From the NCBI GenBank assembly GCA_977006965.1, contig OZ345365.1, positions 1,736,001 through 1,800,000 of the forward strand: 64,000 nucleotides of DNA, read 5' to 3'. The notes below the pieces were generated by a model. The model worked only from the letters and a program-made list of their open reading frames with translations. It was not told where the DNA came from and searched no databases. How positions within the stretch are numbered: position 1 is the first letter of the stretch; the number at the start of each line of letters is the position of its first letter. Made by a program: the position numbers and the translations under genes. This document shows, piece after piece, positions 9,794 to 19,495 of this stretch. This DNA is from Phymatolithon calcareum (lineage: Eukaryota > Rhodophyta > Florideophyceae > Hapalidiales).

Positions 9794-11662
9794 ATGCGCT
9801 TGCTGCTCATTTGCATCATGCTCACGTCCGCCTTCGCCGCACTTCCAAAGCCTCCACCACTAACCTTCAGCGCAAACCTCCTCTCAAACTTTGGAAACGA
9901 TTCCTTCGCCCTTGAGGGCCACTCGCTCGTCCAACTGCCCAACAACGCCGGTTTCATCGCGACAGGCAGCATAAAATCCCCGTCAGGACTTCGTCTCACC
10001 GATGTGCTCGATGCCCCTGATGTCGCGCACGGAAACACTACATCCCGCTTGGGCCTCGTAGCACGCATCTCCCCAACCGGCGCTGTGCTGTGGGCGCGGC
10101 GCACATGCGCACTCCCCGCAGAAGCCAAACTGCACGCAGCAGTGTCACCATCGGGCGGCATTTTCATCGCCGGTGCGCGACTCGTCGGCGGTTCATCGGA
10201 ATCCTTTCTCGTGCTTGCGCGCTATGATGCGAACGGGACGCAGACGGTCTTCAACGACCACGGACGCGGGAAGGGGCTTTTCTACACGGGTATTGTGGCA
10301 TCGGGGAATGAATCCGTCTTCCTTGTTGCGCATGTCGAAAAGGGCAACCTTTCAAACTCTGTCGGCGGTGACGGGGCGATCAAGGGCTCCGTCGCTGTCA
10401 TTCAGGCTTATCAGGGGAATGGGACTGTGAAACGGAGAGTTACAATCACGCAATCGATGAATAACACTACGGAGTCTGAGAAACCGGAGGGGGTGGCCAT
10501 ATCCGTCGATGCGAAAACTTTATACTTGCTCACGAGACGCGTCACTGTCGTCAAGGGAAAGTATAACAAGAGTGACAGTGTGAGCGCATTGAATACAACC
10601 GACCTCGCCGGACCGCCGGTCGGGCATATGAATATCGATTATGGATACGGAAATGGCGCGAAAATTGGAGTGATTGGTGATAATGTATACGTCGCGCAAA
10701 TCGTGGCTGCAGGTAGTGCTAATAAGTTGCGCGTCATTAGGTTGGGAGGGATGGGATGCAATGTGTCAAACTCGCTCGGATGTGACGTGAAGATTATTTC
10801 GAAAGCAATTCCGCATCCGGATTCGGGACAGCTGAGGATTGCACCGACAATTGCAGGGATTTTGAAGGCACCGCCGCATCTGAAAGTTATCTTTTCATCA
10901 CAGTCTGATGCTAATGACACAGATCATGAAGAGAAGGGACCGCTGTCAGAGGAGTTGAATAACATGCGTCCCAGCGTGGTGGACTTGAAGCTCGATGACA
11001 CATTCAGTGCGTCAGCGACGGCGGACACGGGGAGAGCGACAGAGGCGTCGGCATTCGTGGCTTTGGGTGATGATACACTGGTGTTCGGAACGGATATGCA
11101 TGACATCAATAAGACGAAACTCTATCTCGCCGTCGTCAGAGGAGTGCAGTATCATTCAAACAAAACACTGGACCCACGGACTGCGACAGATAAGAACGAG
11201 ACAGGGTCAAAGTGCATTGGAGTTGGAAGCACGGTGAGAGGGACAAGTATTACAGATGTGATTGATAGAGCGTCCGGCATTCGCAAACAGAGACATCCGC
11301 TTAGAAAGTTACGCGTGCTACTGCGATTGGAACGAGATGCCGGTCGGACGAACGTGATGTGCTTCTCGGAGCATGGGTCGCGGGTGTGTACGACGTCGGG
11401 ACATGTGCTTTTCGTACATGGTGTGCCGCGTTATATGAGGGACATTTGCAGGCAAAGGGTATGCGAGGAGGAAATGCAGCACATTGTGAATTTTAAGGGC
11501 GATTGCGGATCACACGTGCTTGTGCATCAGGGACTGGCAATTAGTATGCATGCGGCATCTGCGGAGGAGATGGCAATGGGTAGGACAGCGCATCAGGTCA
11601 CCGTGGATGAGTGTGTCCTGCGTGAGAAGAACTGGATGCGCTGGTTTGTGTCCACGCAGTAG
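9794..11662 (+). CDS. Secreted, probably N-glycosylated protein with beta-propeller-like N-terminal part
   Basis: A 622-residue open frame begins with a classical signal peptide (MRLLLICIMLTSAFA, predicted cleavage before ALPKPPP), so the product should enter the secretory pathway. Residues 20-470 are rich in short beta-type segments with N-x-S/T sites (for example NTTS, NGTQ, NESV, NLSN, NGTV, NNTT, NKSD, NVSN, NKTK, NETG). Segments such as VLARYDANGTQTVFNDHGRG recall the delta-60/beta-propeller repeats of secreted proteins. The C-terminal 150 residues differ: they contain several cysteines (VMCF, VCTT, DICRQRVC, GDCG, DECV) likely to form disulfides, and the motif TTSGHVLFVHG, which faintly recalls the TxxH motif of Hint domains. 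I do not claim a Hint domain. Function unknown; cell-wall or extracellular role is an inference. The first third is C-rich and the last two thirds G-rich on the coding strand. Confidence 0.85.
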   Translation: MRLLLICIMLTSAFAALPKPPPLTFSANLLSNFGNDSFALEGHSLVQLPNNAGFIATGSIKSPSGLRLTDVLDAPDVAHGNTTSRLGLVARISPTGAVLWARRTCALPAEAKLHAAVSPSGGIFIAGARLVGGSSESFLVLARYDANGTQTVFNDHGRGKGLFYTGIVASGNESVFLVAHVEKGNLSNSVGGDGAIKGSVAVIQAYQGNGTVKRRVTITQSMNNTTESEKPEGVAISVDAKTLYLLTRRVTVVKGKYNKSDSVSALNTTDLAGPPVGHMNIDYGYGNGAKIGVIGDNVYVAQIVAAGSANKLRVIRLGGMGCNVSNSLGCDVKIISKAIPHPDSGQLRIAPTIAGILKAPPHLKVIFSSQSDANDTDHEEKGPLSEELNNMRPSVVDLKLDDTFSASATADTGRATEASAFVALGDDTLVFGTDMHDINKTKLYLAVVRGVQYHSNKTLDPRTATDKNETGSKCIGVGSTVRGTSITDVIDRASGIRKQRHPLRKLRVLLRLERDAGRTNVMCFSEHGSRVCTTSGHVLFVHGVPRYMRDICRQRVCEEEMQHIVNFKGDCGSHVLVHQGLAISMHAASAEEMAMGRTAHQVTVDECVLREKNWMRWFVSTQ

Positions 11663-12738
11663 GATTTTTGTCCACAGAACGGCGGATTGCGACGGGGAGG
11701 AGTAGCAGTGAGAAAAGTCAACATGGAGACGCGGAGAAGCATGACGAGAGCTACAATAAATCAGCGAATAATCACTTTTTAAGGCACAGCATTGCGACGA
11801 GAGTGAATGTGCATTGTCGCACCATTAGTCCTGAGGTTAACAAAGGTGATGACAGCGAGGGCGAGTGATGGGAGAAGTGGTTCCCTGTCGATGACGGGAG
11901 TTCAACCGGGAGTTCATCTCCAATAGCAATGCGAACGGCGCGTTGGGAAGGCGGAACAGCCTCACTTGCCCAAGCTCCAGATGCGAGACGCGACAAAATC
12001 GATAGTCACGAACTTTCAGTCAACGTTGCGAAGAGCAGAAAAAACGCAGCGCAGGAACCACGGTTTAAACGGCTATGGCGCATGGAAGGTGGTGCGAGTG
12101 ATCCGAGGGTAATGTCCAAAGCCGGTGCATACGAAAGGGACAACAGTGCTGAGACCCTCCGCGAGAGGGACCAGACTTTACCACACGGTGTCGCTGCTTA
12201 GACGGCAACAGTGCATGACCAGCAGGGGCGCGATAGCTCTGCAGCCGTACTGCAGATTCGGCGTCACATGCTTGGGAAACAGAGTTTGCATCGGACGGAG
12301 CGTATGGGGCGAAAGGTAGTCCCAACTATAATTTCTTCTCCACCAATCACGAATCGTGCTGTGTACATAAACTAGCCTCTCTCAAAACAGAATGACCACG
12401 TTTGAAACTAGTGCGCCTTGTGTCGTTTCGATGAGTTCTTCTTTCCCCTACAACCGCGCTTCTCAAAGTACATCCTGGGAAACCAATGTTCGTACATCCT
12501 TTGTTCGATGATGATCGGATCCTGACCTAGATGACATAAGAAGTATTCTTCGATGGCCACGCTGGGCATTTCCCATGCAGCAGCAAAGCACACCGCGGTT
12601 TGGTAATTTGTTTTCTGATCAATGCACATAACGCATGTCCACACGTCGTTGACCTGATGCGGATCATAGACATTCCTTCCCCTCGTGACTAAAAGAAAAT
12701 CAACTTGATGTTCATGACGGACGGACACTTCGCAGGAC
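11663..12738. other. Intergenic; one unrecognised minus-strand frame at 12408-12728
   Basis: No convincing gene. A 106-codon minus-strand frame at 12408-12728 encodes a stretch with several aromatic residues and cysteines (VWTCVMCIDQ, AAAWEMP, EHWFPRMYFEKRGC) and a basic tail. It has no family I recognise and no paralogue in the window, and may be a fragment of a mobile element. Confidence 0.3.
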
Positions 12739-12754
12739 GGTATACATTCAGGTA

Positions 12755-13130
12755 GAAGAAGAAGAAGTGGAGATTTTTATTATAGTGTTACCAACGCATC
12801 TGCAGACGCTTGGGGCAACACTTCTGATGAGCCACGAGGACTCAACTCAGAGCCCAGAGGCTCCATTTCGCATGAAAACGGCTATAGTCAGCAAAATTAG
12901 AAAACCTACCTCTGATCTCAACGGAGAGATCTCGAGGGGGAAAATCATTTCACTTCAATGGCCACGCAGAGCATCGTATCGTGTGAACGTGCGGAAAGGA
13001 AAATTTTATGACGTCCGAGGTCGTTTCCCGCGCCGAAGCAAGTTTACCGACGTCCCGGGTCCGCGTGCCGCGCCGATCTTCAGGACTTACTCTCGCTCGG
13101 CCTGCCCGCCGATCCGCGCGGGGGGGGGGT
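12755..13130 (-). mobile_element. TTC-tailed retroposon copy 1 (376 bp)
   Basis: The unit is flanked by a perfect 16-bp direct repeat, TATACATTCAGGTAGA at 12739-12754 and 13131-13146. Read on the minus strand it ends in a (TTC)4 tail, preceded by an AATAAAAAT stretch and by the family module GCCCCAAGCGTC..CAGATGCG. Its 5' end (right side) starts with a run of ten C and contains about two units of the GACGTCCC-type minisatellite seen in the copy at 16861. Target duplication plus simple-sequence tail indicates insertion by target-primed reverse transcription. It has no coding capacity of its own. Confidence 0.85.
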
Positions 13131-13146
13131 TATACATTCAGGTAGA

Positions 13147-14530
13147 GCATCACTCAAAGAATAGACGCTCTGGGTGTCCGAGATTAATCGAATAACTAAT
13201 CGGGCGATATGAAGTGTGATACCAAGTTAAGTACAATTTATGGGATCTAGTAAGCCCAGTTCACATAATGGCAATGGTCAGTCAGAAATGCAAACGGGGC
13301 ACTGGGAGCCGTGAAGATATTTGGGATTTCATAAAATTGTTTAGAGCTCCCAATGCCATCAAGTCCCTCCATAGACAAGTTTCCAAGTCCTTCAGGATGC
13401 AAATATCCTTGGAGATGCTTTTACGTTATACTATCAGTGATAGATAACAACAATTCTTAATTTCGATGGAAATCGCCTTCTCGATTAACCGGATTGTTCC
13501 CAGTATTTCAGTCATAGAAAATAGAAACTCTCGAAAGTTGGGACATTCTATTTTACGATTCGCTGCATGTATTCTAGATCGCTGCGCAGCTGCACCCCAA
13601 CTAAGTTACTTTTTCATCAATGAGCTCACGAAACGATAGTGAATTCTATGGAGCGGTACGTTGTCCGGTCGGCAATAGAGGAAATAGGAGACCTACACCT
13701 CGGCTTGGAATCCAGACCGTGCCTTATGATAGTCCTTCGCCTTGGTGGATCCTCGACGTACGTTGAAAGATCTATTTATACAAGATTATCAAGTTCTTTC
13801 CCGTCACTTTGTACTTTTTTAGAGATAGCTCAGATAAATCAATGGCGCTGCTCTATGTATCTCTTCTTTTCTAGACCCCAGGATAAATGTATGTATTATT
13901 TATTCTTTTTCTGTAATCCATGCGCTAAATAAAAAAGCTCACACTTCTTCTTCTCAGCTCAACTTCTGTGTCGTCCAGTATTAGTTTTGCAGAAGCCGTG
14001 AAACCAGGGGCTACAATGGCGTTGGCCAGTTGAGAAGGCTCTGAAAAAGCTGTTGATCTTTTTCATGATTGATAGACTTATCGATGATCCTATTCGGTCG
14101 GCTACATGTCTTATATACCGAACAATGATCTAAGTACAGAATTACTGAACCCTGTTGTACGATGGTGAGCATGCACCGAAAGGATGATGCCAAATTGCTT
14201 AACATTCAGCTCGTGCCCCCTGTAAGGCTTAAATGCATATCATGTCCGTAGGTCTCGTGGCGATGAAGGAGGGAAAAACTGTGGTGGAGAGTTAACTCAG
14301 AGCTCGTGCATAAGGAAAGTCAATATCCGCATGTGCGTCGCTATGTCAGAATGCGTATCACAAAGCTCTTCGACGCAGAGACGGCAAGGCTGAATAAAGG
14401 AATCTACGTTTAAGGTTTCACAGAGCGTCACGACATGTATATTGCAAAAGGTCCAGATTTTGTGGCTCGATGTCAACGGTTCTTCATTTCATTGAAGAAT
14501 CACGAGATTTACAAGTGTTGCCATCCATGG
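13147..14530. other. Intergenic, AT-rich, nothing recognised
   Basis: No supported gene. At 13924-13957 the sequence CTAAATAAAAAAGCTCACACTTCTTCTTCT resembles only the last 30 bases of the TTC-tailed retroposon family, so an old 3' end of that family may be present. The 3' flank of the minus-strand Sel1 gene occupies the right edge. Confidence 0.4.
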
Positions 14531-15976
14531 TCATTCCATGGTCTGAACTATGGAATGTGCTTCTCTGATAAGCTGTATAGCTCGGGTCGAGTTTGTCGAC
14601 ACATGGTCTCCTCCACGTCGCAATAGTACCGCCAAATTTACCATTGCATTAATATCTTTGGACTCGACGATGGCCCGAGTATATAGCTCCACAGCACGGG
14701 GAATGTCTGCTTGGACACCCTCTCCCCCATGTTCGAGAAGTGAGCCAAGCTTCGTCATTGCAACTGTGTTCCCTGTCTCCTCGACAGCACGGGAGAAGAG
14801 CTGTACTGCACGTGGATTATCCACAGGAACACCCTCTGCACCGTGTTGGAGTAAGGACCCCAGCCTGACCATAGCATCAACATCCTTACCTTCCTCGATG
14901 GCACGATTGTAGAGCTCCACTGCACGAAGCGGGTCTGGCGCAACTCCTGTAGCTCCTCTCATCAGAAAATATGCAAGGTTGTACATTGCATACACATCCG
15001 CGCCCTCATCGATTGCTCTAGTGTGTAGCTCAATAGCACGTGCAGGATCTGATGGTACACCATCTGCGCCATCCCAGAGCAAGGTCCCCAAGTCGATCAT
15101 TGCATCAACGTCCTCAGCTTCCTCGATGGCACGGGTATAGAGCTCCAGTGCACGAACTGGGTCTTGTGGTACTCCTTCAGCACCATTGCGCAGCAAAATT
15201 GCCAAGTTGCGCATTGCATCCACATCTGCGCGCTTATCAATTGCTTGTGTATAGAGCTCAATGGCTCGAGTCGGATCGACTGGAACACCCTCTACGTCAT
15301 TTAGGAGCAAGTTTCCAAAGTTCACCATGGAACCGACATGTCCTCCTTCCTCAACGGCACGAGAGTAGAGCTCCACTGCCCGAACCGGGTCTTTCTGAAT
15401 TCCTTGGGCTCCTTCGTTTACCAGATATGCCAAGTTGAACAATGCATTTACCTGTCCTTCCTGATCAATGGCTCGTGTGTATAGCGCCATGGCACGAACC
15501 GGATCTGCTGGAATTCCCTCTGCGCCATCTTCCAGCAAGGTCCCCAAGTTATTCATGGCGTGCGCATTCCCATGTTCCTCGATGGCGCGAGTGTACAGCT
15601 CAGCCGCACGGCGTGGGTCAGCAGGTACACCGACAGCTCCAGTTTCTAATAGCAGTCCAAGATTGTTCATTGCATCTGAATGCCCTCCGTGTTCAACGGC
15701 ACGAGAGTACAGCTCCAACGCACGAGGAGGGTCCGCTGGTACGCCCTCCGCACCTTCATCAAATAGGAGCGCCAAGTTGTTCATCGCATCCACATCTCCA
15801 TGCTCCTTGATTGCGCGAGTGTACCGGTCTATGGCTTGACGAGGATCTTCTGGCTCTCGTTTCTCAACATTAATGGCCCGTTCCTCGATGTCACGGGCAG
15901 ATAATTCCTCCGTGCCATTCAAGACTGCTGATACACAGTCTCCACCATTGCGTCGGGTGCTTCCTCGGTTGCCCAT
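14531..15976 (-). CDS. Sel1-like repeat protein with N-myristoylation-type start
   Basis: The product is 481 residues. I chose the ATG at 15974-15976 because the encoded start MGNRGS matches the start MGNLGS of the related gene at 59104, and both fit the MGxxxS/T rule for N-myristoylation; the frame continues 19 codons further upstream without conservation. After about 85 residues that include the segment EDPRQAIDRYTRAI, eleven tandem repeats of 38 residues follow, of the form AMxNLGxLLxxGAEGVPxDPxRAxELYTRAIEExxxVD. This is the Sel1-like branch of TPR repeats, which form curved alpha-helical scaffolds for protein-protein contacts. No catalytic domain is attached. It ends after a degenerate last repeat (LIREAHSIVQTME). 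The gene is uninterrupted and at DNA level is a 114-bp tandem repeat. Likely role: adaptor anchored at a membrane by myristate (inferred). Confidence 0.9.
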   Translation of the reverse strand: MGNRGSTRRNGGDCVSAVLNGTEELSARDIEERAINVEKREPEDPRQAIDRYTRAIKEHGDVDAMNNLALLFDEGAEGVPADPPRALELYSRAVEHGGHSDAMNNLGLLLETGAVGVPADPRRAAELYTRAIEEHGNAHAMNNLGTLLEDGAEGIPADPVRAMALYTRAIDQEGQVNALFNLAYLVNEGAQGIQKDPVRAVELYSRAVEEGGHVGSMVNFGNLLLNDVEGVPVDPTRAIELYTQAIDKRADVDAMRNLAILLRNGAEGVPQDPVRALELYTRAIEEAEDVDAMIDLGTLLWDGADGVPSDPARAIELHTRAIDEGADVYAMYNLAYFLMRGATGVAPDPLRAVELYNRAIEEGKDVDAMVRLGSLLQHGAEGVPVDNPRAVQLFSRAVEETGNTVAMTKLGSLLEHGGEGVQADIPRAVELYTRAIVESKDINAMVNLAVLLRRGGDHVSTNSTRAIQLIREAHSIVQTME

Positions 15977-16710
15977 AACAACTACTGTAGATGGGGGAAG
16001 AAGTTGACGAAGAAGTGTATATGAAAGGGGCAATCGGGGTTTCCACGAGAAAGGTACTCAACTTTGGCTACAAATCTGTACTGTACAATGATTTTTCTGA
16101 TGCAAATCTATCGGACACGAAAGTTCCGAGGTTCCCTCGAGACAAGCACTCCAATGAAATTGAGAAAGATGACAATCTGCCAAAAAGGCAGCCAATCTTG
16201 GAGAGGGCAACAGGGAAAAGTAATCATTAGGACATCGATGATGGGTCGCCTTCGAAATCATATTGGGCATTGCAAACTCGTCTACTTATTCGTTAAAATC
16301 TAAATCCAATTTTGTGTTGGGAGGCGGAGGGTTTTTTATTGGTGGCAATCTTGTTGCAGTGATGTCTCTTAGTAGGTGTAACCCTAAGCAGTGGAGCCAG
16401 AAACCGCCATCGAAATACCCTAGCAGCTGCAGCGACAGAAGAAGAAGAGGAAGCGAGGATTTTATTTTTTTAACACACCCGTCGCCTAAGAGTGGGCCCG
16501 TGATTTGCACGTCCGAAAAACTCATCTATGCTAAATCGAATTTCGAATTAAATGATTTTTATATCAATCGAAAGGGAACATTTTTTTAGACACAGATCCA
16601 GAAAAGCAGGGCTTCCGCTGTTTTCCTTTTCGCTCCACAAGGCTCCAAAAAAAGTCGTACATCACTTTTTCATGGTGCTACGGAAAAATGGCAAATAACT
16701 TGAAACAGTC
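15977..16710. other. Upstream region of the Sel1 gene
   Basis: No gene recognised. At 16440-16475 a (GAA)3 run followed by a T-rich segment and AACAC looks like a diverged 3' end of the TTC-tailed retroposon family in minus orientation. Confidence 0.4.
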
Positions 16711-16762
16711 GAATATGAGTTGGTAACTTATTTTTAAAGAAATAAGTTACCAACTCATATTC
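16711..16762. repeat. Perfect 23-bp inverted repeat with 6-base loop
   Basis: Bases 16711-16733 (starting GAATATGAGTTGGTAACTTA) are the exact reverse complement of 16740-16762. The loop is TTAAAG. The right arm is the start of a TTC-tailed retroposon module, so the left arm appears to be a fold-back duplication that replaced the tail. Confidence 0.95.
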
Positions 16763-16860
16763 TGACGCTTGGGGTAGCTTTTCGGGTGCCAAGAAAACTT
16801 AGCTGGATTCTTTTCAGTGAAGAGTTTCTTATGGTGGTTGTTCCACGGTTAGGTGACCTA

Positions 16861-17320
16861 GAAGAAGAAGCAGAGGAAATTTTTATTATAGTGTTACCAA
16901 TGCATCTGCTGACGCTTGGGGCAACACTTCTGGCGAGACACTAGGACTCAATCGGAACCCAAAAGCTCCATTTCGCTAAAAGTGACATAGTCAACAAAAC
17001 TCCAAAACCTACCTCTGGTCTCACAGAAGAGATCTCGAGGGGGAAAATCATATCGCTTCTATTGCCACGCAGAGTATATCGTCTCTTGACGAGCGACGGT
17101 ACGCACATGGGAGTTTGCGACGTCCCGAGTCGTTTCTGCGCCGATGGCGCCATGGGCGAGATTAGCGACTTCCCGGGTCTGTCGTGCCGCGCGGCGATCC
17201 ACGCGAGGGGGTTACTGACGTCCCCAGTCTTGTCTGCGCCGGAGCGCCTCGGGCGAGTTTAGCGACATCCTGTGTCGTCCTGGCCGTGCATCTCTTTGGG
17301 ACTTACTCTCGCTCGGCCTG
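16861..17320 (-). mobile_element. TTC-tailed retroposon copy 2 (460 bp) with internal VNTR
   Basis: It is flanked by GGTTAGGTGACCTA (16847-16860) and GGTTCGGTGACCTA (17321-17334), a 14-bp target duplication with one mismatch. On the minus strand it ends with (TTC)3. It shares the module, the CTCGAGGGGGAAAATC segment and the terminal CAGGCCGAGCGAGAGTAAG (sense 5' end) with copy 1. It is longer than copy 1 mainly through extra minisatellite units at 17117-17304. Confidence 0.85.
17117..17304. repeat. Degenerate 45-52 bp minisatellite inside the retroposon
   Basis: Units start near 17117, 17164, 17216 and 17261, with the recurring pattern GCGACGTCCCGxGTC, a T/C/G-rich middle, GCGCCG and GGGCGAGTTTA. 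The copy at 12755-13130 has about two such units, so the number varies between insertions. Confidence 0.7.
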
Positions 17321-17689
17321 GGTTCGGTGACCTACAAAAGCCCACCTCTGGTCCTCTGAGGGGTGCAAAAGAAAAATTGATTTTTCTTAAGCCGCTAAGC
17401 TAACCTGGGCCTACTCTTGCCTCTGCACACTTCTTGTGTTGTATATGTCACTGCCGTAAGAAAGCGTGAGCACAGACCAGTGAATACTGCGTAATATGAA
17501 AAATTATCTTTTCGCAAGAGAAGAAAACGGATTCTATGTGCGAGATGGTTTTTCGGACACTTTCTGCACAACAAAGCTCGAGTATAGGAGCTAGGAAGGC
17601 GTGCCTATAAAGTCGACATTGGGGCAAATTGCACCTCTGAAATAAATTTAACAAATTACGATTCACCTGCAAATGAAGGTTGCTTGGCC

Positions 17690-17896
17690 TCAACAAGCAG
17701 CTTGGATAGCTGCTCCGCGAATGGACAGTATGCCCATGACGTTGGGGTCTGGCGGAAAACCCTCCACCCCGAATTGACGCAAATGTCTTAAACTGTACAG
17801 GGCAAATGTATCACCAGCCTCATCGATAATTCTCGTGAACGCGACTACACATTGTTGGAGCAACAGTGGGGAACCGGTAGTCCGAGCGGCCGCCAT
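17690..17896 (-). pseudogene. Sel1-repeat gene fragment
   Basis: The minus-strand frame contains AFTRIIDEAGDTFALYSLRH, then QFGVEGFPPDPN. Spacing and residues match one and a half of the 38-residue repeats found in the genes at 14531 and 59104 (ELYTRAIDE....AL..L..L...GVEGVPPDP). The flanks on either side are not repeat-like, and nothing supports a functional short protein. It is a relic of a third family member. Confidence 0.65.
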
Positions 17897-18529
17897 GCCG
17901 CTGAACGGAAATGCGTAGTTCAGGTAGGAAGTAAGTGGTTGTGGTTGTCAATCGGTGGCTTCTTATTTTAAAGTCAGCAGGAGCCCCCTAAGTACTCAGC
18001 ACAGACGTCAATCTTACGCTGCAAGGAACATACCATGGGGGGGGGGGTAAACGAACACCCACATGGAGAGACCAGAAAGCTTACCGAAACAGGAAGTCCC
18101 GTAGTAAGACAGGGGTGATGCATACATCACGAAGCGGTAAATCTTGCAGAGTCAAGGAAATAGAAAAGAAGGCAACACTGATGAGATGGGAATTCGAGGC
18201 TCGCTCATGAACAGTCCGCGTATGAGGAGCTCAAGGTAAGTAAGAGAAGGAGAACGATGGTGAGGCGGGAGCTTGCTTGTTTGCGGACACACTGTCAGCA
18301 CATGAAAAGCTCCGGAGACAGCGCCGAGATGAAAGTACGTATTCATGGTAGCCACAAACCGGGGGACAGAAAGAATTTTCTCGCGCTTGAGACTTCTGCG
18401 GACCAATGCTAACGACAGTCCCTAGGGGCAGATGCATGAAATTAAAAAGACAATTTCAACCAACGTCGCAGCCCTGACATCTTTCCCCTTACGGCAAACG
18501 TTCACAATATCAGGAGACTGGACAAGAAC
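17897..18529. other. Intergenic, contains an 11-base G run
   Basis: No gene seen. A homopolymeric G run occurs at 18037-18047. Confidence 0.5.
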
Positions 18530-19200
18530 AAAAGGGAAAAGCATGCGGGGGTGCCGCAAGGCTCCCCCGTAAACCCGGAAATCTTCAACATACTAATGAA
18601 TAGCGTTGCAAATCCTGTTGTCAGAACTTCATCTTTGACGTACTCATTAGTCCAAGCACATAATCAACTCTTCGATTGGCCTGACGAAAACGTCCGCTTG
18701 AACATTTTTGCCGATGACGTCACTCTCCTCGGAAGAAAAAATGATGTGCCGAACGATATGCTCAAAGTTTGTACGCAATGAGAATGACATAGTGGACCAA
18801 GAAACGTAAAATCATGTTCCCGAGCGTTGATTCTGGAAACTGCCTCAAGAGGAAATAAAAGTCCAAGACACTACTAAATATATAGAAACTACGGTTGGGT
18901 AGAATGGGATCAAAGATGAGAACCTCATGGAGCGGGTTCAAATTCGCTATGACCAAGCTCCGAAAGATGAAAACGCTCAGAATGAAAAAGGGTGCATACA
19001 ATAATGAGAATTGCATTTATTACTTCAGGCATTCGTATGTTCAGTGTACGAATACTGCACGCACGTAAAACCCGAGGCTATTCGAGTAATCAGAGCAGCC
19101 TTCAATTTGCGGAAGGAAATAGAAGTGCTATTGTTTGATGACTGAGAATCAAAGCATTGGAAGTGCGTAATGAAGCTCTGCCTGACTGAACCTTAGGACT
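18530..19200 (+). pseudogene. LINE-type reverse transcriptase relic
   Basis: The plus strand encodes GVPQGSPVNPEIFNILMN near 18547-18603 and NIFADDVTLL near 18701-18730. These are motifs 4 (xPQGSP) and 5 (F/YxDD) of non-LTR retrotransposon and related reverse transcriptases, in the right order and about 45 residues apart. Downstream frames, with stops and shifts, contain segments such as YCTHVKPEAIRVIRAAFNLR that fit a thumb region. Upstream catalytic motifs and an endonuclease are not visible, so this is a fragment. A group II intron or other RT is possible, but the spacing fits a LINE. Confidence 0.7.
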
Positions 19201-19444
19201 TCCGGTTCCGACACCCGCTCAAGAAGCTTAGAAACAGGGTAACCGAAATAGCTAAAAACTAGGGGGACGAAGGAGACGGGATGGAACGGCAAACACTGAA
19301 GAAGCTCAAGAAGGAAGCAAGCAAGCATGGATTGTCTGCTCAGAAAGGAAGTATCACGTGTATGGGACCACCAAAAGAAAAGACGAGTCCGGAGGGCGTT
19401 TTGGAGCCGTGGCTGTCCACGTGAAATAGTAAGTTTTCACAATA
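19201..19444. other. Unassigned sequence between RT relic and hairpin
   Basis: Nothing recognised beyond possible decayed continuation of the RT element. Confidence 0.3.
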
Positions 19445-19495
19445 GCAGAAATAGGATCCTATGTTTTTTTAAAAAACATAGGATCCTATTTCTGC
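19445..19495. repeat. Perfect 25-bp palindromic hairpin, one-base spacer
   Basis: The left arm GCAGAAATAGGATCCTATGT plus a T run (19445-19469) is exactly mirrored by 19471-19495, with a single T between them. The arm contains its own inner palindrome AGGATCCT. No gene end is adjacent that would make this an ordinary terminator. Confidence 0.95.

Larger units (their letters stand above)
16740..17400 (-). mobile_element. Older TTC-family retroposon, split by a younger copy
   Basis: Bases 16740-16846 carry the family module (GTTACCAACTC, TGACGCTTGGGGTAGC) and continue with sequence like the copy at 25878 (TTCTTATGGTGGTTG). After the inserted younger element, 17335 onward resumes with a segment like the family body (CCACCTCTGGTCC), so one old copy has been interrupted. 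Boundaries on the right are approximate. Confidence 0.6.

Noticed and set aside
9679-10167. 162-codon minus-strand frame over the start of the secreted protein gene
   Set aside because: Opposite a gene with a clear signal peptide; no motif of its own.
12767-13195. 142-codon plus-strand frame
   Set aside because: It lies on the antisense strand of a TTC-tailed retroposon and continues through its target duplication.
14550-15839. Plus-strand frames opposite the Sel1 gene
   Set aside because: They repeat with the same 114-bp period as the real gene on the minus strand and are its shadows.
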